This document shows, in pieces, positions 23,352 through 31,347 of a stretch of 42,609 bases of DNA. Numbering within the stretch: position 1 is the stretch's first letter; each line of letters opens with the position of its first letter. The translations under genes were made by a program, and so were the position numbers. Origin of the DNA: Bacillota bacterium (GTDB taxonomy: Bacteria > Bacillota_I > Bacilli_A > Izemoplasmatales > Hujiaoplasmataceae); contig JAKLGB010000002.1 of assembly GCA_022710895.1 (NCBI GenBank), forward strand, positions 20,344 to 62,952, read 5' to 3'. The notes beneath the pieces were generated by a model. The model searched no databases and was not told where the DNA came from. It saw nothing but the letters and a program-made list of their open reading frames with translations.

Positions 23352-24059
23352 TCAGTTGATGGAGGGATGGAAATCCCGGAGGTCATTCAAAATCAGACGG
23401 AATCGTTCCGCCAGGATGCGGCGATCGGAAACGTCCCCGAATTCGCCGAGTCGGCGAGGTTCGCCAACCACGATTCGCCGAGACTTTCGATCGAAAAACA
23501 GAGGAACGATCGGAAGATCGCACCCGTTCCGTTTCCGGTATTCTTGGGCCAAATAGACAAATCCTGAGTGGAATGTTTCGACCGTTTCATGGTAACCTCC
23601 GGAACTATCCTCGGGAAAAATGAGCAGCGAATTGCCGTTTCGCAGATGTTCCATGCTTTCGGCGATGGTGTGGCGAACCCTCGCATCGGGATAAGAGGGG
23701 ATCAATCTCACCCCATCGTAAAGGATTTTGGAGACCAATGCGAACAAGGTGGACAACAGAAACGCGCGAGCCTTTGAGTACCTGAGCTTTTGGCGATAGA
23801 AGACATGATAGAGGTAATTCCAACGGTCACGATATCTCCCATTCATCTGGTGGGCGCCCCAAGGAACGAGAATTTTGGGAAAGTAGATGTTCAGGGTTAA
23901 CGGTCCTCCCGCCCCGTCGTGATTGGCGATGTAAAGGGCCGGATCCGGCAGAGGGCCCGAATATCCTCGAATTTCATGCTTTTTCTTGAATAGGCGTAGA
24001 AGGCTTTTTACCATGCGTATAAACCCGTTGTGTCGGGTCATATGGGCGATTTTTCTCAT
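23352..24059 (-). CDS. Divergent PlsC-like acyltransferase
   Basis: 235-residue protein resembling lysophospholipid acyltransferases. The block I region reads NHDGAGGPLTL, so His is kept but the catalytic Asp five residues later is replaced by Gly-Pro; the Asp directly after His might compensate. Block III reads FPEDSSGG instead of FPEG. Residues ~85-140 carry basic and aromatic residues suited to membrane contact. The ATG overlaps the stop of the HAD gene (ATGA), so the two are translationally coupled. It could be an active enzyme with altered geometry or a non-catalytic lipid binder. Confidence 0.7.
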   Translation of the reverse strand: MRKIAHMTRHNGFIRMVKSLLRLFKKKHEIRGYSGPLPDPALYIANHDGAGGPLTLNIYFPKILVPWGAHQMNGRYRDRWNYLYHVFYRQKLRYSKARAFLLSTLFALVSKILYDGVRLIPSYPDARVRHTIAESMEHLRNGNSLLIFPEDSSGGYHETVETFHSGFVYLAQEYRKRNGCDLPIVPLFFDRKSRRIVVGEPRRLGEFGDVSDRRILAERFRLILNDLRDFHPSIN

Positions 24060-24793
24060 TTTATGACGTGCCTTTTTTCCGCTCCGACGGGAGGGAGCGA
24101 ATCGAGGTAACGTGCCAACTCGATGAAGGTTCCGTATCGGAGAGATTCCCATGGACGGTGGTGGTCGTTGATGATGCAGTCTGTGACTAAATAGAAAGGA
24201 ATACCCAAAGATTCCGCTGCACCGTCTTCCCAGACATCATTGCCGACCATCATGCAATTTTCCGGTCGACTTCCGCACTTTCTCAGCACTTCTAAATAGT
24301 ATTCCTGCGAAGGTTTCGCCGCCGTCGAGTTCTCCATTGTGGTGATGAGTTCAAAATCACTCGGACTCAGCCCCGCCCAACGGATGCGCTTTTCCGTTGC
24401 GATTCGGGGAAAAAGGGGATTGGTTGCCAGAACCGTCCGATACCCCTTGCGGTGAAGGGCGCCGATGATGGTGGCAGCCAAAGGCTGGACTTGCGAAGAA
24501 ATCCGGACTTGATCGAAATCTTCTTCGTAATACCGATAGAACTCGTCCATCCACGCTTCCGCCTGCGGAAGGACGGACATAAATGCTTTCCAGAAGACTT
24601 TTTCGTTGGTTTCCGGTCCGATGTTTTCCCGGACGCGGTCGATTCCCGCACCGATCGCCCGGATCAAATCGTCCGGATGTAGTCCTTTGGGGGCAAAACG
24701 GCGGATTAATCCGCCGAAATAAACTCGCAGGAAAGTGGGTTCGTCCAGAGGCAACAGGGTGCCGTCTAAGTCAAAGAGAATGGTGTCAAGCAT
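24056..24793 (-). CDS. HAD-superfamily hydrolase, probable phosphatase
   Basis: 245-residue cytosolic protein. Motif I FDLDGTLLP (nucleophile Asp at residue 8), motif II ATNPLF (Thr in place of the more usual Ser/Thr), Lys in AAKPSQEYY, and motif IV MVGNDVWEDG are all in place. A helical cap of ~90 residues lies between motifs I and II. AAAGGAG precedes ATG 24793. It sits between a class-3 aldehyde dehydrogenase (46-base gap) and an acyltransferase (overlap), so a lipid-related phosphate ester is a reasonable guess for the substrate. Confidence 0.85.
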   Translation of the reverse strand: MLDTILFDLDGTLLPLDEPTFLRVYFGGLIRRFAPKGLHPDDLIRAIGAGIDRVRENIGPETNEKVFWKAFMSVLPQAEAWMDEFYRYYEEDFDQVRISSQVQPLAATIIGALHRKGYRTVLATNPLFPRIATEKRIRWAGLSPSDFELITTMENSTAAKPSQEYYLEVLRKCGSRPENCMMVGNDVWEDGAAESLGIPFYLVTDCIINDHHRPWESLRYGTFIELARYLDSLPPVGAEKRHVIK

Positions 24794-24839
24794 GGCAGGC
24801 TCCTTTGAATTTCAGGATATGAGGCGAACCGAAGGTCGG

Positions 24840-26204
24840 TCAATGGATGATCTTTTTGATGATTCTCCGCTTGGCTTCGGAATACGGATGATAACGGAAG
24901 GGAAGATCGATCCAAGTGGAACGATCGACAACTCCCTTGGGGTTGGAGAAGGTAAGGAAACTCTGTTTTCCGTGATAACGACCCATTCCGCTATGTCCGA
25001 CGCCACCGAATCCCAGTTCGGAAGAAGCGAAATGCATCATCGTATCGTTGACCGTCGCGCCACCGAAGGGGACCTCCCGCAAAAGCCGTTCGCGGAGAAC
25101 CGGGTTTTTGGTGAATAAGTAGAAGGCCAAAGGCTTTTCCTGACTGCGGATGACCGCCAGGGCTTCTTCCAAGTCATCATAAGTCAGAATCGGCAGGATC
25201 GGTCCGAAGATTTCTTCCTGCATGAGCGGCGAATCGGGTTTCACATCGATCACCAACGTCGGGGCGATTTTGGCATCCAGCGAATTTCCGCCCAGGACAC
25301 ATTGTTCTCCCGTTAACAAGCCTTTCAGACGTTCCACGTGCTTCGGGGCGATGATATGCGGAAAATCGGGATTCTTGAGCGGTTCATTTCCGAAGAATCC
25401 CTCGATGGCGGCACGATAAGCCTCAACGAAGGAATCGCGGTCCTCCCGCGAAATCAGGAGATAGTCCGGAGCGACGCAACTTTGACCGGCATTGATCATC
25501 TTTCCGAAAGCGATGCGTTTGGCGGCGAGACGGAGGTCAACGCCCCGATCGATCAGACAGGGGCTTTTTCCACCCAATTCGAGACAGACCGGAGTCAAGT
25601 GCGGGGCGGCCTTTTCCAATACCACCTTACCGACGTTCGTGCTTCCGGTAAAAAAAATGTAATCGAAACGTTGGTCCAGCAAAGCCGCATTTTCTTCACG
25701 TCCTCCCAAGACGGTCGTCACATGGGCGGGATCGAGGCATTCCCCCACCAGATCCGCGATCAATCGGGAGGTGGCCGGGGCATAGGAAGCCGGTTTGATG
25801 ATGGCGGTGTTGCCGGCGGCGATCGCCCCGATCAGGGGATTGATCGCCAACTGGAAAGGATAGTTCCACGGGGACATGATGAGGGTTACCCCGAATGGTT
25901 CGGGAAGGATCCGGCTGCGGGCGGAGAACAGAATCAACGGCGTTTTGACGCGGCGAGGCTTGGCCCAAAGCCGGAGTTTTTTTATAAAGAGAGACACTTC
26001 CGCCAAAACGATGGCGGTTTCCGTCAGATAGCTTTCGAACGGTGCTTTTCCCAAATCGCCTCGGAGGGCGACGGCGATGTCCGCTTCCCGGACCCGAATC
26101 ACGCTTTGGAGTTTTTTCAAAGCATGGATCCGAAAGTTGATATCGCGGGTAACGCCGGTCTGGAAGAAGCGACGCTGAGTTTCGACGATCTTGGCAATGT
26201 CCAT
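24840..26204 (-). CDS. Class-3 (fatty) aldehyde dehydrogenase
   Basis: 454-residue NAD(P)+-dependent enzyme that oxidises aldehydes to acids. Catalytic Cys 243 lies in NAGQSCVAPDYLL, the general-base Glu 209 in LELGGKSP, and the oxyanion Asn 114 in SPWNYP. The short N-terminus and the C-terminal RYHGKQSFLTFSNPKGV are typical of ALDH3-type fatty or aromatic aldehyde dehydrogenases (YwdH/AlkH group). ATG 26204 is chosen for GAGGTG seven bases upstream; a GTG nine bases earlier overlaps that site. It is the first gene of a minus-strand unit with the HAD and acyltransferase genes. Confidence 0.92.
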   Translation of the reverse strand: MDIAKIVETQRRFFQTGVTRDINFRIHALKKLQSVIRVREADIAVALRGDLGKAPFESYLTETAIVLAEVSLFIKKLRLWAKPRRVKTPLILFSARSRILPEPFGVTLIMSPWNYPFQLAINPLIGAIAAGNTAIIKPASYAPATSRLIADLVGECLDPAHVTTVLGGREENAALLDQRFDYIFFTGSTNVGKVVLEKAAPHLTPVCLELGGKSPCLIDRGVDLRLAAKRIAFGKMINAGQSCVAPDYLLISREDRDSFVEAYRAAIEGFFGNEPLKNPDFPHIIAPKHVERLKGLLTGEQCVLGGNSLDAKIAPTLVIDVKPDSPLMQEEIFGPILPILTYDDLEEALAVIRSQEKPLAFYLFTKNPVLRERLLREVPFGGATVNDTMMHFASSELGFGGVGHSGMGRYHGKQSFLTFSNPKGVVDRSTWIDLPFRYHPYSEAKRRIIKKIIH

Positions 26205-26241
26205 CGTATACACCTCAAGAAAAGGGATTTTTATACCCGTA

Positions 26242-26250
26242 ATTATATCA
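26242..26250 (-). promoter_or_regulatory. Extended -10 promoter of the aldehyde dehydrogenase operon
   Basis: TGATATAAT on the minus strand; no good -35. It lies about 40 bases before the start codon. Confidence 0.6.
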
Positions 26251-26338
26251 TATCCCGATCAGAAAGACCGTTCCAAAGGAAGGGAAATGAATTATCTTCA
26301 AAAAATGAAAAAAAAGACCTTTCCTATTTTCAGACCGG

Positions 26339-26347
26339 TGCTATAAT
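26339..26347 (+). promoter_or_regulatory. Extended -10 promoter of DUF2207-lemA
   Basis: TGCTATAAT, TGn plus a perfect -10, about 77 bases before the start codon. The -35 is weak. Confidence 0.6.
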
Positions 26348-26391
26348 TTATTTGATTGGTTTCATCGTCCCAACAGAGAATGTCAAGACCC

Positions 26392-26423
26392 GGAAGGAGT
26401 CTCGATCTTTCGAGAAACATCCC
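26392..26423 (+). promoter_or_regulatory. Shine-Dalgarno separated from the start codon by a hairpin
   Basis: GGAAGGAG (26392-26399) is followed at once by the hairpin TCTCGA-TCTT-TCGAGA (26400-26415), then AACATCCC and ATG 26424. The linear gap is 24 bases, but folding reduces it to 8, the ideal spacing. No other start codon exists in this frame between them. Confidence 0.65.
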
Positions 26424-28397
26424 ATGAAAAATCCTCGCGTAGTCATCGGTGCCGTCTTTTTCATCTTATATGCCTTTTTTTATCTGGGCGGGTCTTTGGA
26501 GTCCTGCGGAACCGACTTGGTGAGTTCTTCGGTAACGATTGATCGCTTCGATGCGGATATCGTCATCGATTCCAACGGAGATATGACCGTGGTGGAAACT
26601 TGGGACATCAATTATCTTTCCGATATGAATGTTCGGTTCCGGGATATCGAATATAAGAAATACGGCGATGATTACCCACTCTATGCGAGTTCGGCGAACC
26701 GCGCTTCTTTCGATGAAACCGCGGTATCGGTAAAAGTGTTCAAAGACTCCGTGGATCGGACCGGTCAAGTCCGGGTCGGTTATTCTTGGGAAAATGACCG
26801 CGATGAATTGGGGTATCTGATCACCTGCGATCCCTATAGTACCACCTGCGAATCCATCTTCACGGACGTCTCGGATGCGGGCGGACTTTCGGGGTTGGTT
26901 CGCTTCGAATATACTTACAAAATCATCGGTGCGGTGACGGAGTACTCCGATATATCCGAACTGAATTGGCGCTTGTTCGAATATGTCGAGGGCAAAGTCA
27001 AGAATTCCGAAGTCACGATTCATCTTCCCGCCAATGCCCATCCCGATTCCGACATCCTCGCCTGGGGCCACGGATTATCGCAAGGAACGGTCGAGATGGT
27101 CGGGAACAACCAAATCAATCTGAAAATGAGCAACATCGCCAAAGGCGAGTACATCGAATTCCGCATCTTGGCACCTACTGACTTGTTTCCCGGGGTCGAC
27201 GCCATCAACACCGTGATCCATCCCGATATGAACCGGTCCGCTTTGGTGGAATATGAACAAAGATTGGCGGACCAGACAAATCTGCGGATCACCGTCGCCC
27301 AAATCGTTTTTTACGGTTCGATCGCTGTCTTGATCGTAATGGCGGGAATCACCTATTCCGTCTACCGTCGTCTTGACAAGGAGTATACTCCCGCTTTCCA
27401 AGGAGACTACTACCGCGATCTGCCTTCCGATGCCACTCCGGCGGAAATGAGTTATCTATTTTATATGAAAAAAATCAATGATGAGGATCTGACCGCGACC
27501 CTGCTGGATCTGATTCGCCGCAAGTTTGTGGCGATCGATTACGAAGGTCAGGATCTGACTTCAAAGAACGCCGATTTCACCCTTCGCCGGATTCCGGACG
27601 CCGACACGAGAGCGTTGAAGGATCACGAGAAATTGGTGCTGACCTGGTTCTTCGACATGATTGGCGGGGGAAACACCGTCACCACCGAGCAGATCGAAAA
27701 GTACGGGAAGAAAGGCTATACCTACGCCGAGAAATTCGAAGAAAAAGCCCGGGAGTTCGTTCGTGTCGCCAAGCACTTGGGTGAACTTCGCGGGGGATTC
27801 GAGAGCAATGCCGATCCCTCGCGCCGGAAGGCTTTCGTTTTTGCGGTGATTCCGGCGGGGATGGCCATCATCGGTTTATTGACTGCCGGGATCCTCGCCA
27901 TCAACAACACCCTTTCGATCATCCTTTCCGCGTTGATCGCGATCACCTATGTGATTTACGTTTCGACGATCCAGCGTCGGACGGTGGCGGGCAACGAGGA
28001 GTATGTCAAATGGAAGGCCTTCAAGAACTTCCTCGAGAATTTTGGCAACATGAAGGATTATCCGATTCCCGGCGTCATCGTCTGGGAACACTATCTGGTT
28101 TATGCAACCTCGCTCAAATGTGCGGATAAAGTCATGGAACAACTGAAAGTTCGTCTCCCGCAGACGGCTCTCGAAGACTCCGAAGGCACCTTCATGACTT
28201 CGGGATATCGACATACCGGTTTCTATTACGGTTTCATGTTCGGACGTTTCCAACGGTCTATTTCCGTGGCCAGATCCAACGTGCGGCAAACTATCGTCGC
28301 CCACAACCAATCCAAAGCCGGCGGCTTCGGACGGGGCGGGGGCTTTGGCGGAGGCAGCTCGTTCGGTGGCGGCGGCGGTGGCGGCAGAAGCCGCTAA
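26424..28397 (+). CDS. DUF2207 membrane protein with Gly-rich tail
   Basis: 657-residue predicted membrane protein. N-terminal helix (residues ~6-25) followed by a ~260-residue extracytoplasmic beta-rich domain (VTIDRFDADIVIDSNGDMTV onward, the DUF2207 opening). A membrane helix lies near residues 292-314, then a cytoplasmic domain and two more helices near residues 475-520. The C-terminus is a Gly/Ser/Phe repeat (GGGFGGGSSFGGGGGGG) ending in basic residues. The frame stays open for over 1 kb upstream, but that part is antisense to the aldehyde dehydrogenase and not real. lemA follows after 36 bases; this pair recurs in many bacteria, and its function is not established. Confidence 0.88.
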   Translation: MKNPRVVIGAVFFILYAFFYLGGSLESCGTDLVSSSVTIDRFDADIVIDSNGDMTVVETWDINYLSDMNVRFRDIEYKKYGDDYPLYASSANRASFDETAVSVKVFKDSVDRTGQVRVGYSWENDRDELGYLITCDPYSTTCESIFTDVSDAGGLSGLVRFEYTYKIIGAVTEYSDISELNWRLFEYVEGKVKNSEVTIHLPANAHPDSDILAWGHGLSQGTVEMVGNNQINLKMSNIAKGEYIEFRILAPTDLFPGVDAINTVIHPDMNRSALVEYEQRLADQTNLRITVAQIVFYGSIAVLIVMAGITYSVYRRLDKEYTPAFQGDYYRDLPSDATPAEMSYLFYMKKINDEDLTATLLDLIRRKFVAIDYEGQDLTSKNADFTLRRIPDADTRALKDHEKLVLTWFFDMIGGGNTVTTEQIEKYGKKGYTYAEKFEEKAREFVRVAKHLGELRGGFESNADPSRRKAFVFAVIPAGMAIIGLLTAGILAINNTLSIILSALIAITYVIYVSTIQRRTVAGNEEYVKWKAFKNFLENFGNMKDYPIPGVIVWEHYLVYATSLKCADKVMEQLKVRLPQTALEDSEGTFMTSGYRHTGFYYGFMFGRFQRSISVARSNVRQTIVAHNQSKAGGFGRGGGFGGGSSFGGGGGGGRSR

Positions 28398-28433
28398 TAG
28401 AGAAAAACAGAAAGAAGAGAGGAGAATCAACGT

Positions 28434-29021
28434 ATGTTTTTAGCAAGTTTGGGTGGAACCATCGGCATCATCGTGGCGATCCTCGCGGTCGTTATCATCG
28501 TCTTCTTCGTCATCAGTGTTTACAATCAACTCGTCGTCATGCGGAACAAAGTCCGCAACGGCTGGAGCCAGATCGACGTCCAACTGAAACGGCGCTTTGA
28601 TCTGATTCCCAACCTCGTCGAGACCGTCAAAGGGTATGCGGCGCACGAGGAAGGCATTTTCTCCGAATTCGCCCGGGCACGCGGACTTTATGCCCAGGCG
28701 CAAAAGTCCGGCGATGTCGGCCAGATGGCCGAAGCCGAAAAAGGCCTTTCCGGAACATTGTCGCGGCTTTTGATGGTTCAGGAACAATATCCCGAACTGA
28801 AAGCCAACGATAACTTCAAGGAATTGATGGCCCAGTTGAAAGACACCGAGGACAAGATTTCCTTCAACCGTCAGTTCTACAACGACACAGTCCTGGCCTT
28901 CAACAACAAGATCGAACTTTTCCCTTCGAACATCGTTGCCCGGATGTTCAAATTCGAAGCCGCCAAATTCTTCGAAGTCTCCGAAGAAGCCGAACGGCAA
29001 GGCGTCAAAATCAAATTCTGA
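28434..29021 (+). CDS. lemA: LemA family protein
   Basis: 195-residue protein with one N-terminal membrane helix (residues ~8-28, rich in Ile and Val) and a cytoplasmic or extracytoplasmic helical bundle. The signature VYNQLVVMRNKVRNGWSQID then VQLKRRFDLIPNLVETVKGY is diagnostic. GAGAGGAG precedes the ATG. Together with the DUF2207 protein it probably forms a membrane complex; the role is unknown. A bidirectional terminator follows. Confidence 0.95.
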   Translation: MFLASLGGTIGIIVAILAVVIIVFFVISVYNQLVVMRNKVRNGWSQIDVQLKRRFDLIPNLVETVKGYAAHEEGIFSEFARARGLYAQAQKSGDVGQMAEAEKGLSGTLSRLLMVQEQYPELKANDNFKELMAQLKDTEDKISFNRQFYNDTVLAFNNKIELFPSNIVARMFKFEAAKFFEVSEEAERQGVKIKF

Positions 29022-29037
29022 ACCGATTCTTTCAAAG

Positions 29038-29075
29038 AAATGGCGTCCGAATCTAGGGATTCATACGCCATTTTT
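29038..29075. terminator. Bidirectional terminator between lemA and the GNAT gene
   Basis: AAATGGCGT (29038-29046) pairs with ACGCCATTT (29065-29073), with an inner GAATC/GATTC pair, T-run on the plus side. It directly abuts the GNAT stop codon on the minus strand. Confidence 0.85.
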
Positions 29076-29576
29076 CTATGGTTTTTCGGCCAAATTGCGG
29101 ATGGCTTCGCCTTCCAATCGGAAGATCCGCCACTCGTCAACCGGTAAAGCGCCGATCTTTCGATAGAAGGCGATCGACGGAGCGTTCCATTCCAAACACC
29201 ACCAATCGATCCGGCGACACCCTCTTTGGAGAGCGATGGCGGCCAGTTCCGCCAACATCGCTTTTCCATATCCGCGGTGGCGGAAAGCGGGTTCGATGAA
29301 TAAATCTTCCAAAAACAGATTGGCCGATCCCAAAAAGGTGGAATAAGTCGGATAAAACAGAGCGAAACCGACGGGAAAGCCCCCCTCTTCGCCGATCAAA
29401 ACCTCGGCTTGACGGTCGTCAAAGAGCGTCTTCTCCAAAGTCGGTTCGGTGGCGACGACGCGGTCGGACATCTGCTCGTATTCCGCCAACGAACGGATGA
29501 AGTGCAGAAGAAGAGGCACGTCGCCCCGTTGGGCGAAACGGATGCGGAAATCAGAGAACGATTTGGAATCGGACAT
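29076..29576 (-). CDS. GNAT acetyltransferase, SSAT-like
   Basis: 166-residue acetyl-CoA-dependent N-acetyltransferase. The layout follows spermidine/spermine acetyltransferases: FRIRFAQRGDVPLLLHFIRS, LAEYEQM, TEPTLEKTLF, GFALFYPTYSTF, LFLEDLFIEPAFRHRGYG (the acetyl-CoA pyrophosphate loop) and LEWNAPSIAFYRKIGA. The substrate could be a polyamine, which would fit the nearby pot operon, but thialysine and amino-acid acetylating relatives look alike. AGGAGG precedes the start. It is 30 bases downstream of the EamA gene and probably in the same unit. Confidence 0.85.
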   Translation of the reverse strand: MSDSKSFSDFRIRFAQRGDVPLLLHFIRSLAEYEQMSDRVVATEPTLEKTLFDDRQAEVLIGEEGGFPVGFALFYPTYSTFLGSANLFLEDLFIEPAFRHRGYGKAMLAELAAIALQRGCRRIDWWCLEWNAPSIAFYRKIGALPVDEWRIFRLEGEAIRNLAEKP

Positions 29577-29606
29577 AAAGGCCTCCTGAAGGGAAAGCTT
29601 GGTGAA

Positions 29607-30533
29607 TCAACGAATGTGAGGATCGGGGATGGGTTGAGAACCCGGTTTTTGGGCGAATCGGATGGTACCGTAGACGCCGACGATGATCATCATTCCGCCC
29701 ACAAAATGGAACCAGGCCAACGTTTCTTGCAACAAAGCCGCGCCGGCGACCACCGCGACGATCGTGGAAAGGTTCGAATAGATCGAGGAAACGTGAGCGG
29801 GAAGCCGGCTCAAGGCCAGATTGACCAGAAAATAACCGCCGATTGAGGCGACGATTCCGAGATAGAGGATCGGAACCCAAATTTCCCCATGCGAGAAGAG
29901 GCCGAAATAGTCTTCCATCCGACCTTGGATCGCCAGTCGGGCCACGTATAGGACGTTGAATGAAACGGCCGCCGAAAGCATCATGAAATAGGTGATCTCC
30001 GTCGGCGTCATCGACCGGGAGGCTTTCCGGGAGAAGATGTTGAAGAAGGCGGCGGTCAACACCGCTCCCATCAAAAGGAGAAAACCCCAAATCGAACCGG
30101 TTCCTTCCGCGGGCTTGGCCAGTTGAATCAAGAGGATTCCAACCACGCTCAGAAGGATGAAGAGAACCTGCAAACGGGTCGGTTTTTCCCGCAACAGAAA
30201 GGCGCTCAGCACGGTGACGAAGATGGGGATCAAAGCGATCATCATCCCCGCTTCGCCGCTCGTAGTCCACTGCAGCCCATAGGTTTCAAAGAGGAAATAA
30301 AGAACAGGTTCGCACAAAGCCACGGGAAGCCAGATTTTCCATTGGCCTTTCCAAAAACGGACCTTGATGACTCCTGCCAACCGCAAAATCTCAAAAACGC
30401 CGAATGCGAGCAAAAATCGATAGCTGATCAACCCGATTGGGCTGAGAAAAGCCAATGCCGTTTTGGAAAAGAGAAAGGTGAAGCCGAAGATCAGCGAGAA
30501 GGCCACTCCGGCCAAATGGGCGGTTTTGTTCAT
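29607..30533 (-). CDS. EamA-family (DMT) transporter
   Basis: 308-residue carrier with ten predicted helices in two EamA repeats of five (GVAFSLIFGFTFLFSKTALA begins the first; TAAFFNIFSRKASRS begins the second). Members export amino acids, metabolites or drugs; no substrate can be read from sequence. ATG 30533 follows a weak ribosome site (GTGGAT); longer starts upstream are not family-like. A 6-bp GC-rich hairpin sits 11 bases before it in the leader. Confidence 0.85.
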   Translation of the reverse strand: MNKTAHLAGVAFSLIFGFTFLFSKTALAFLSPIGLISYRFLLAFGVFEILRLAGVIKVRFWKGQWKIWLPVALCEPVLYFLFETYGLQWTTSGEAGMMIALIPIFVTVLSAFLLREKPTRLQVLFILLSVVGILLIQLAKPAEGTGSIWGFLLLMGAVLTAAFFNIFSRKASRSMTPTEITYFMMLSAAVSFNVLYVARLAIQGRMEDYFGLFSHGEIWVPILYLGIVASIGGYFLVNLALSRLPAHVSSIYSNLSTIVAVVAGAALLQETLAWFHFVGGMMIIVGVYGTIRFAQKPGSQPIPDPHIR

Positions 30534-30543
30534 GATATCCACA

Positions 30544-30559
30544 GCGTGCCGAGGCACGC
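30544..30559. repeat. GC-rich hairpin in the EamA leader
   Basis: GCGTGC-CGAG-GCACGC, a 6-bp stem with a 4-base loop placed between the EamA promoter and its start codon. Confidence 0.7.
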
Positions 30560-30595
30560 GGTCTCCCGGTTTTCGATTGACGATCGTTCGCAATC

Positions 30596-30604
30596 ATTAT
30601 ATCA
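30596..30604 (-). promoter_or_regulatory. Extended -10 promoter of EamA-GNAT
   Basis: TGATATAAT on the minus strand, about 63 bases before the EamA start codon. Confidence 0.6.
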
Positions 30605-30693
30605 TCCTTCCGGGGTTTCGCGCCACCGCCATGATCATTTTCCCGGGATTGCCGCCATTCCGGAGGGACTCCTCCCCGAAATGGGTTTTCTTT

Positions 30694-30708
30694 CAAGCAA
30701 ACTGCTTG
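30694..30708. promoter_or_regulatory. Inverted repeat overlapping the ferritin -35
   Basis: CAAGCA-AAC-TGCTTG, a perfect 6-3-6 repeat whose right arm covers the first half of the -35 box. It does not match the Fur or PerR consensus. Confidence 0.5.
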
Positions 30709-30734
30709 GTGAAGTGACAAAAAAATGATATAGT
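30706..30734 (+). promoter_or_regulatory. Promoter of the ferritin gene
   Basis: TTGGTG (30706-30711) and TATAGT (30729-30734) with a 17-base spacer and a TGA extended -10. Confidence 0.75.
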
Positions 30735-30771
30735 GGAATCGAAGAAACACCCATTCAAAGGAGGATTCCCC

Positions 30772-31281
30772 ATGTTACCCAGCAATGTCTCGAAGCTCTT
30801 GAACGAGCAGATTAACAAAGAAATGTTTTCCGCCTACCTGTATTTCGACATGGCCAATTACTACATCTCCAAAGGATACAACGGTTTCGCCAACTGGTTC
30901 AACGTCCAAGCCCGCGAAGAAATGGACCACGCCCTCTTGTTCGTGAAATATCTCCAAAACAACAACTTCGACGTTTCTCTCGCCGCCATCGCCAAACCCG
31001 AAATCCCGTTCAAAGATCTCCGCGAACCGCTCACGGAAGCCTTGAAGCACGAAGAATTCGTGACCGCTTCCATTCATGCGATCTACGCGGAAGCTCTGAA
31101 AACCAACGATTACCGGACGATGGAGTTCCTGCAATGGTTCATCAAGGAACAGGGCGAAGAAGAGAAAAACGCCACCGACTTGATCATTTCATATGATCTT
31201 CACGGAAGCCAAGGCCGGTTTGCCCTGGACGGCAAGCTTCATGCCCGCACGTATTCCGCCCCGTCCCTCGAACTCGACTGA
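30772..31281 (+). CDS. ftnA: Bacterial non-heme ferritin
   Basis: 169-residue iron-storage protein that oxidises Fe2+ and holds ferric oxide in a 24-subunit shell. Ferroxidase-centre residues are in place: Glu 17, Glu 50, His 53 (AREEMDH), Glu 94, Gln 127 and Glu 130, with Tyr 24 nearby. No heme-ligand Met of bacterioferritin type is expected or needed. AAAGGAGG precedes ATG 30772. It is a single-gene unit with its own promoter, a candidate operator over the -35, and two strong hairpins after the stop. Confidence 0.96.
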   Translation: MLPSNVSKLLNEQINKEMFSAYLYFDMANYYISKGYNGFANWFNVQAREEMDHALLFVKYLQNNNFDVSLAAIAKPEIPFKDLREPLTEALKHEEFVTASIHAIYAEALKTNDYRTMEFLQWFIKEQGEEEKNATDLIISYDLHGSQGRFALDGKLHARTYSAPSLELD

Positions 31282-31284
31282 AAC

Positions 31285-31306
31285 AAAAAACCACGCCGAA
31301 GCGTGG
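31285..31306 (-). terminator. Terminator of the GGDEF gene (minus strand)
   Basis: On the minus strand CCACGC-TTCG-GCGTGG, a UUCG tetraloop hairpin followed by six T. Confidence 0.85.
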
Positions 31307-31316
31307 TCGTTTCCTG

Positions 31317-31347
31317 AGATTGCCCGAAAGCCGGGCAATCTTTTTTT
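31317..31347 (+). terminator. Terminator of ferritin
   Basis: GATTGCCCG (31318-31326) pairs with CGGGCAATC (31332-31340), five-base loop, followed by seven T. Confidence 0.95.

Noticed and set aside
25338-26423. A very long N-terminal extension of the DUF2207 gene frame
   Set aside because: It is antisense to the aldehyde dehydrogenase, has no family match, and the DUF2207 signal helix starts at ATG 26424 behind a promoter at 26339.
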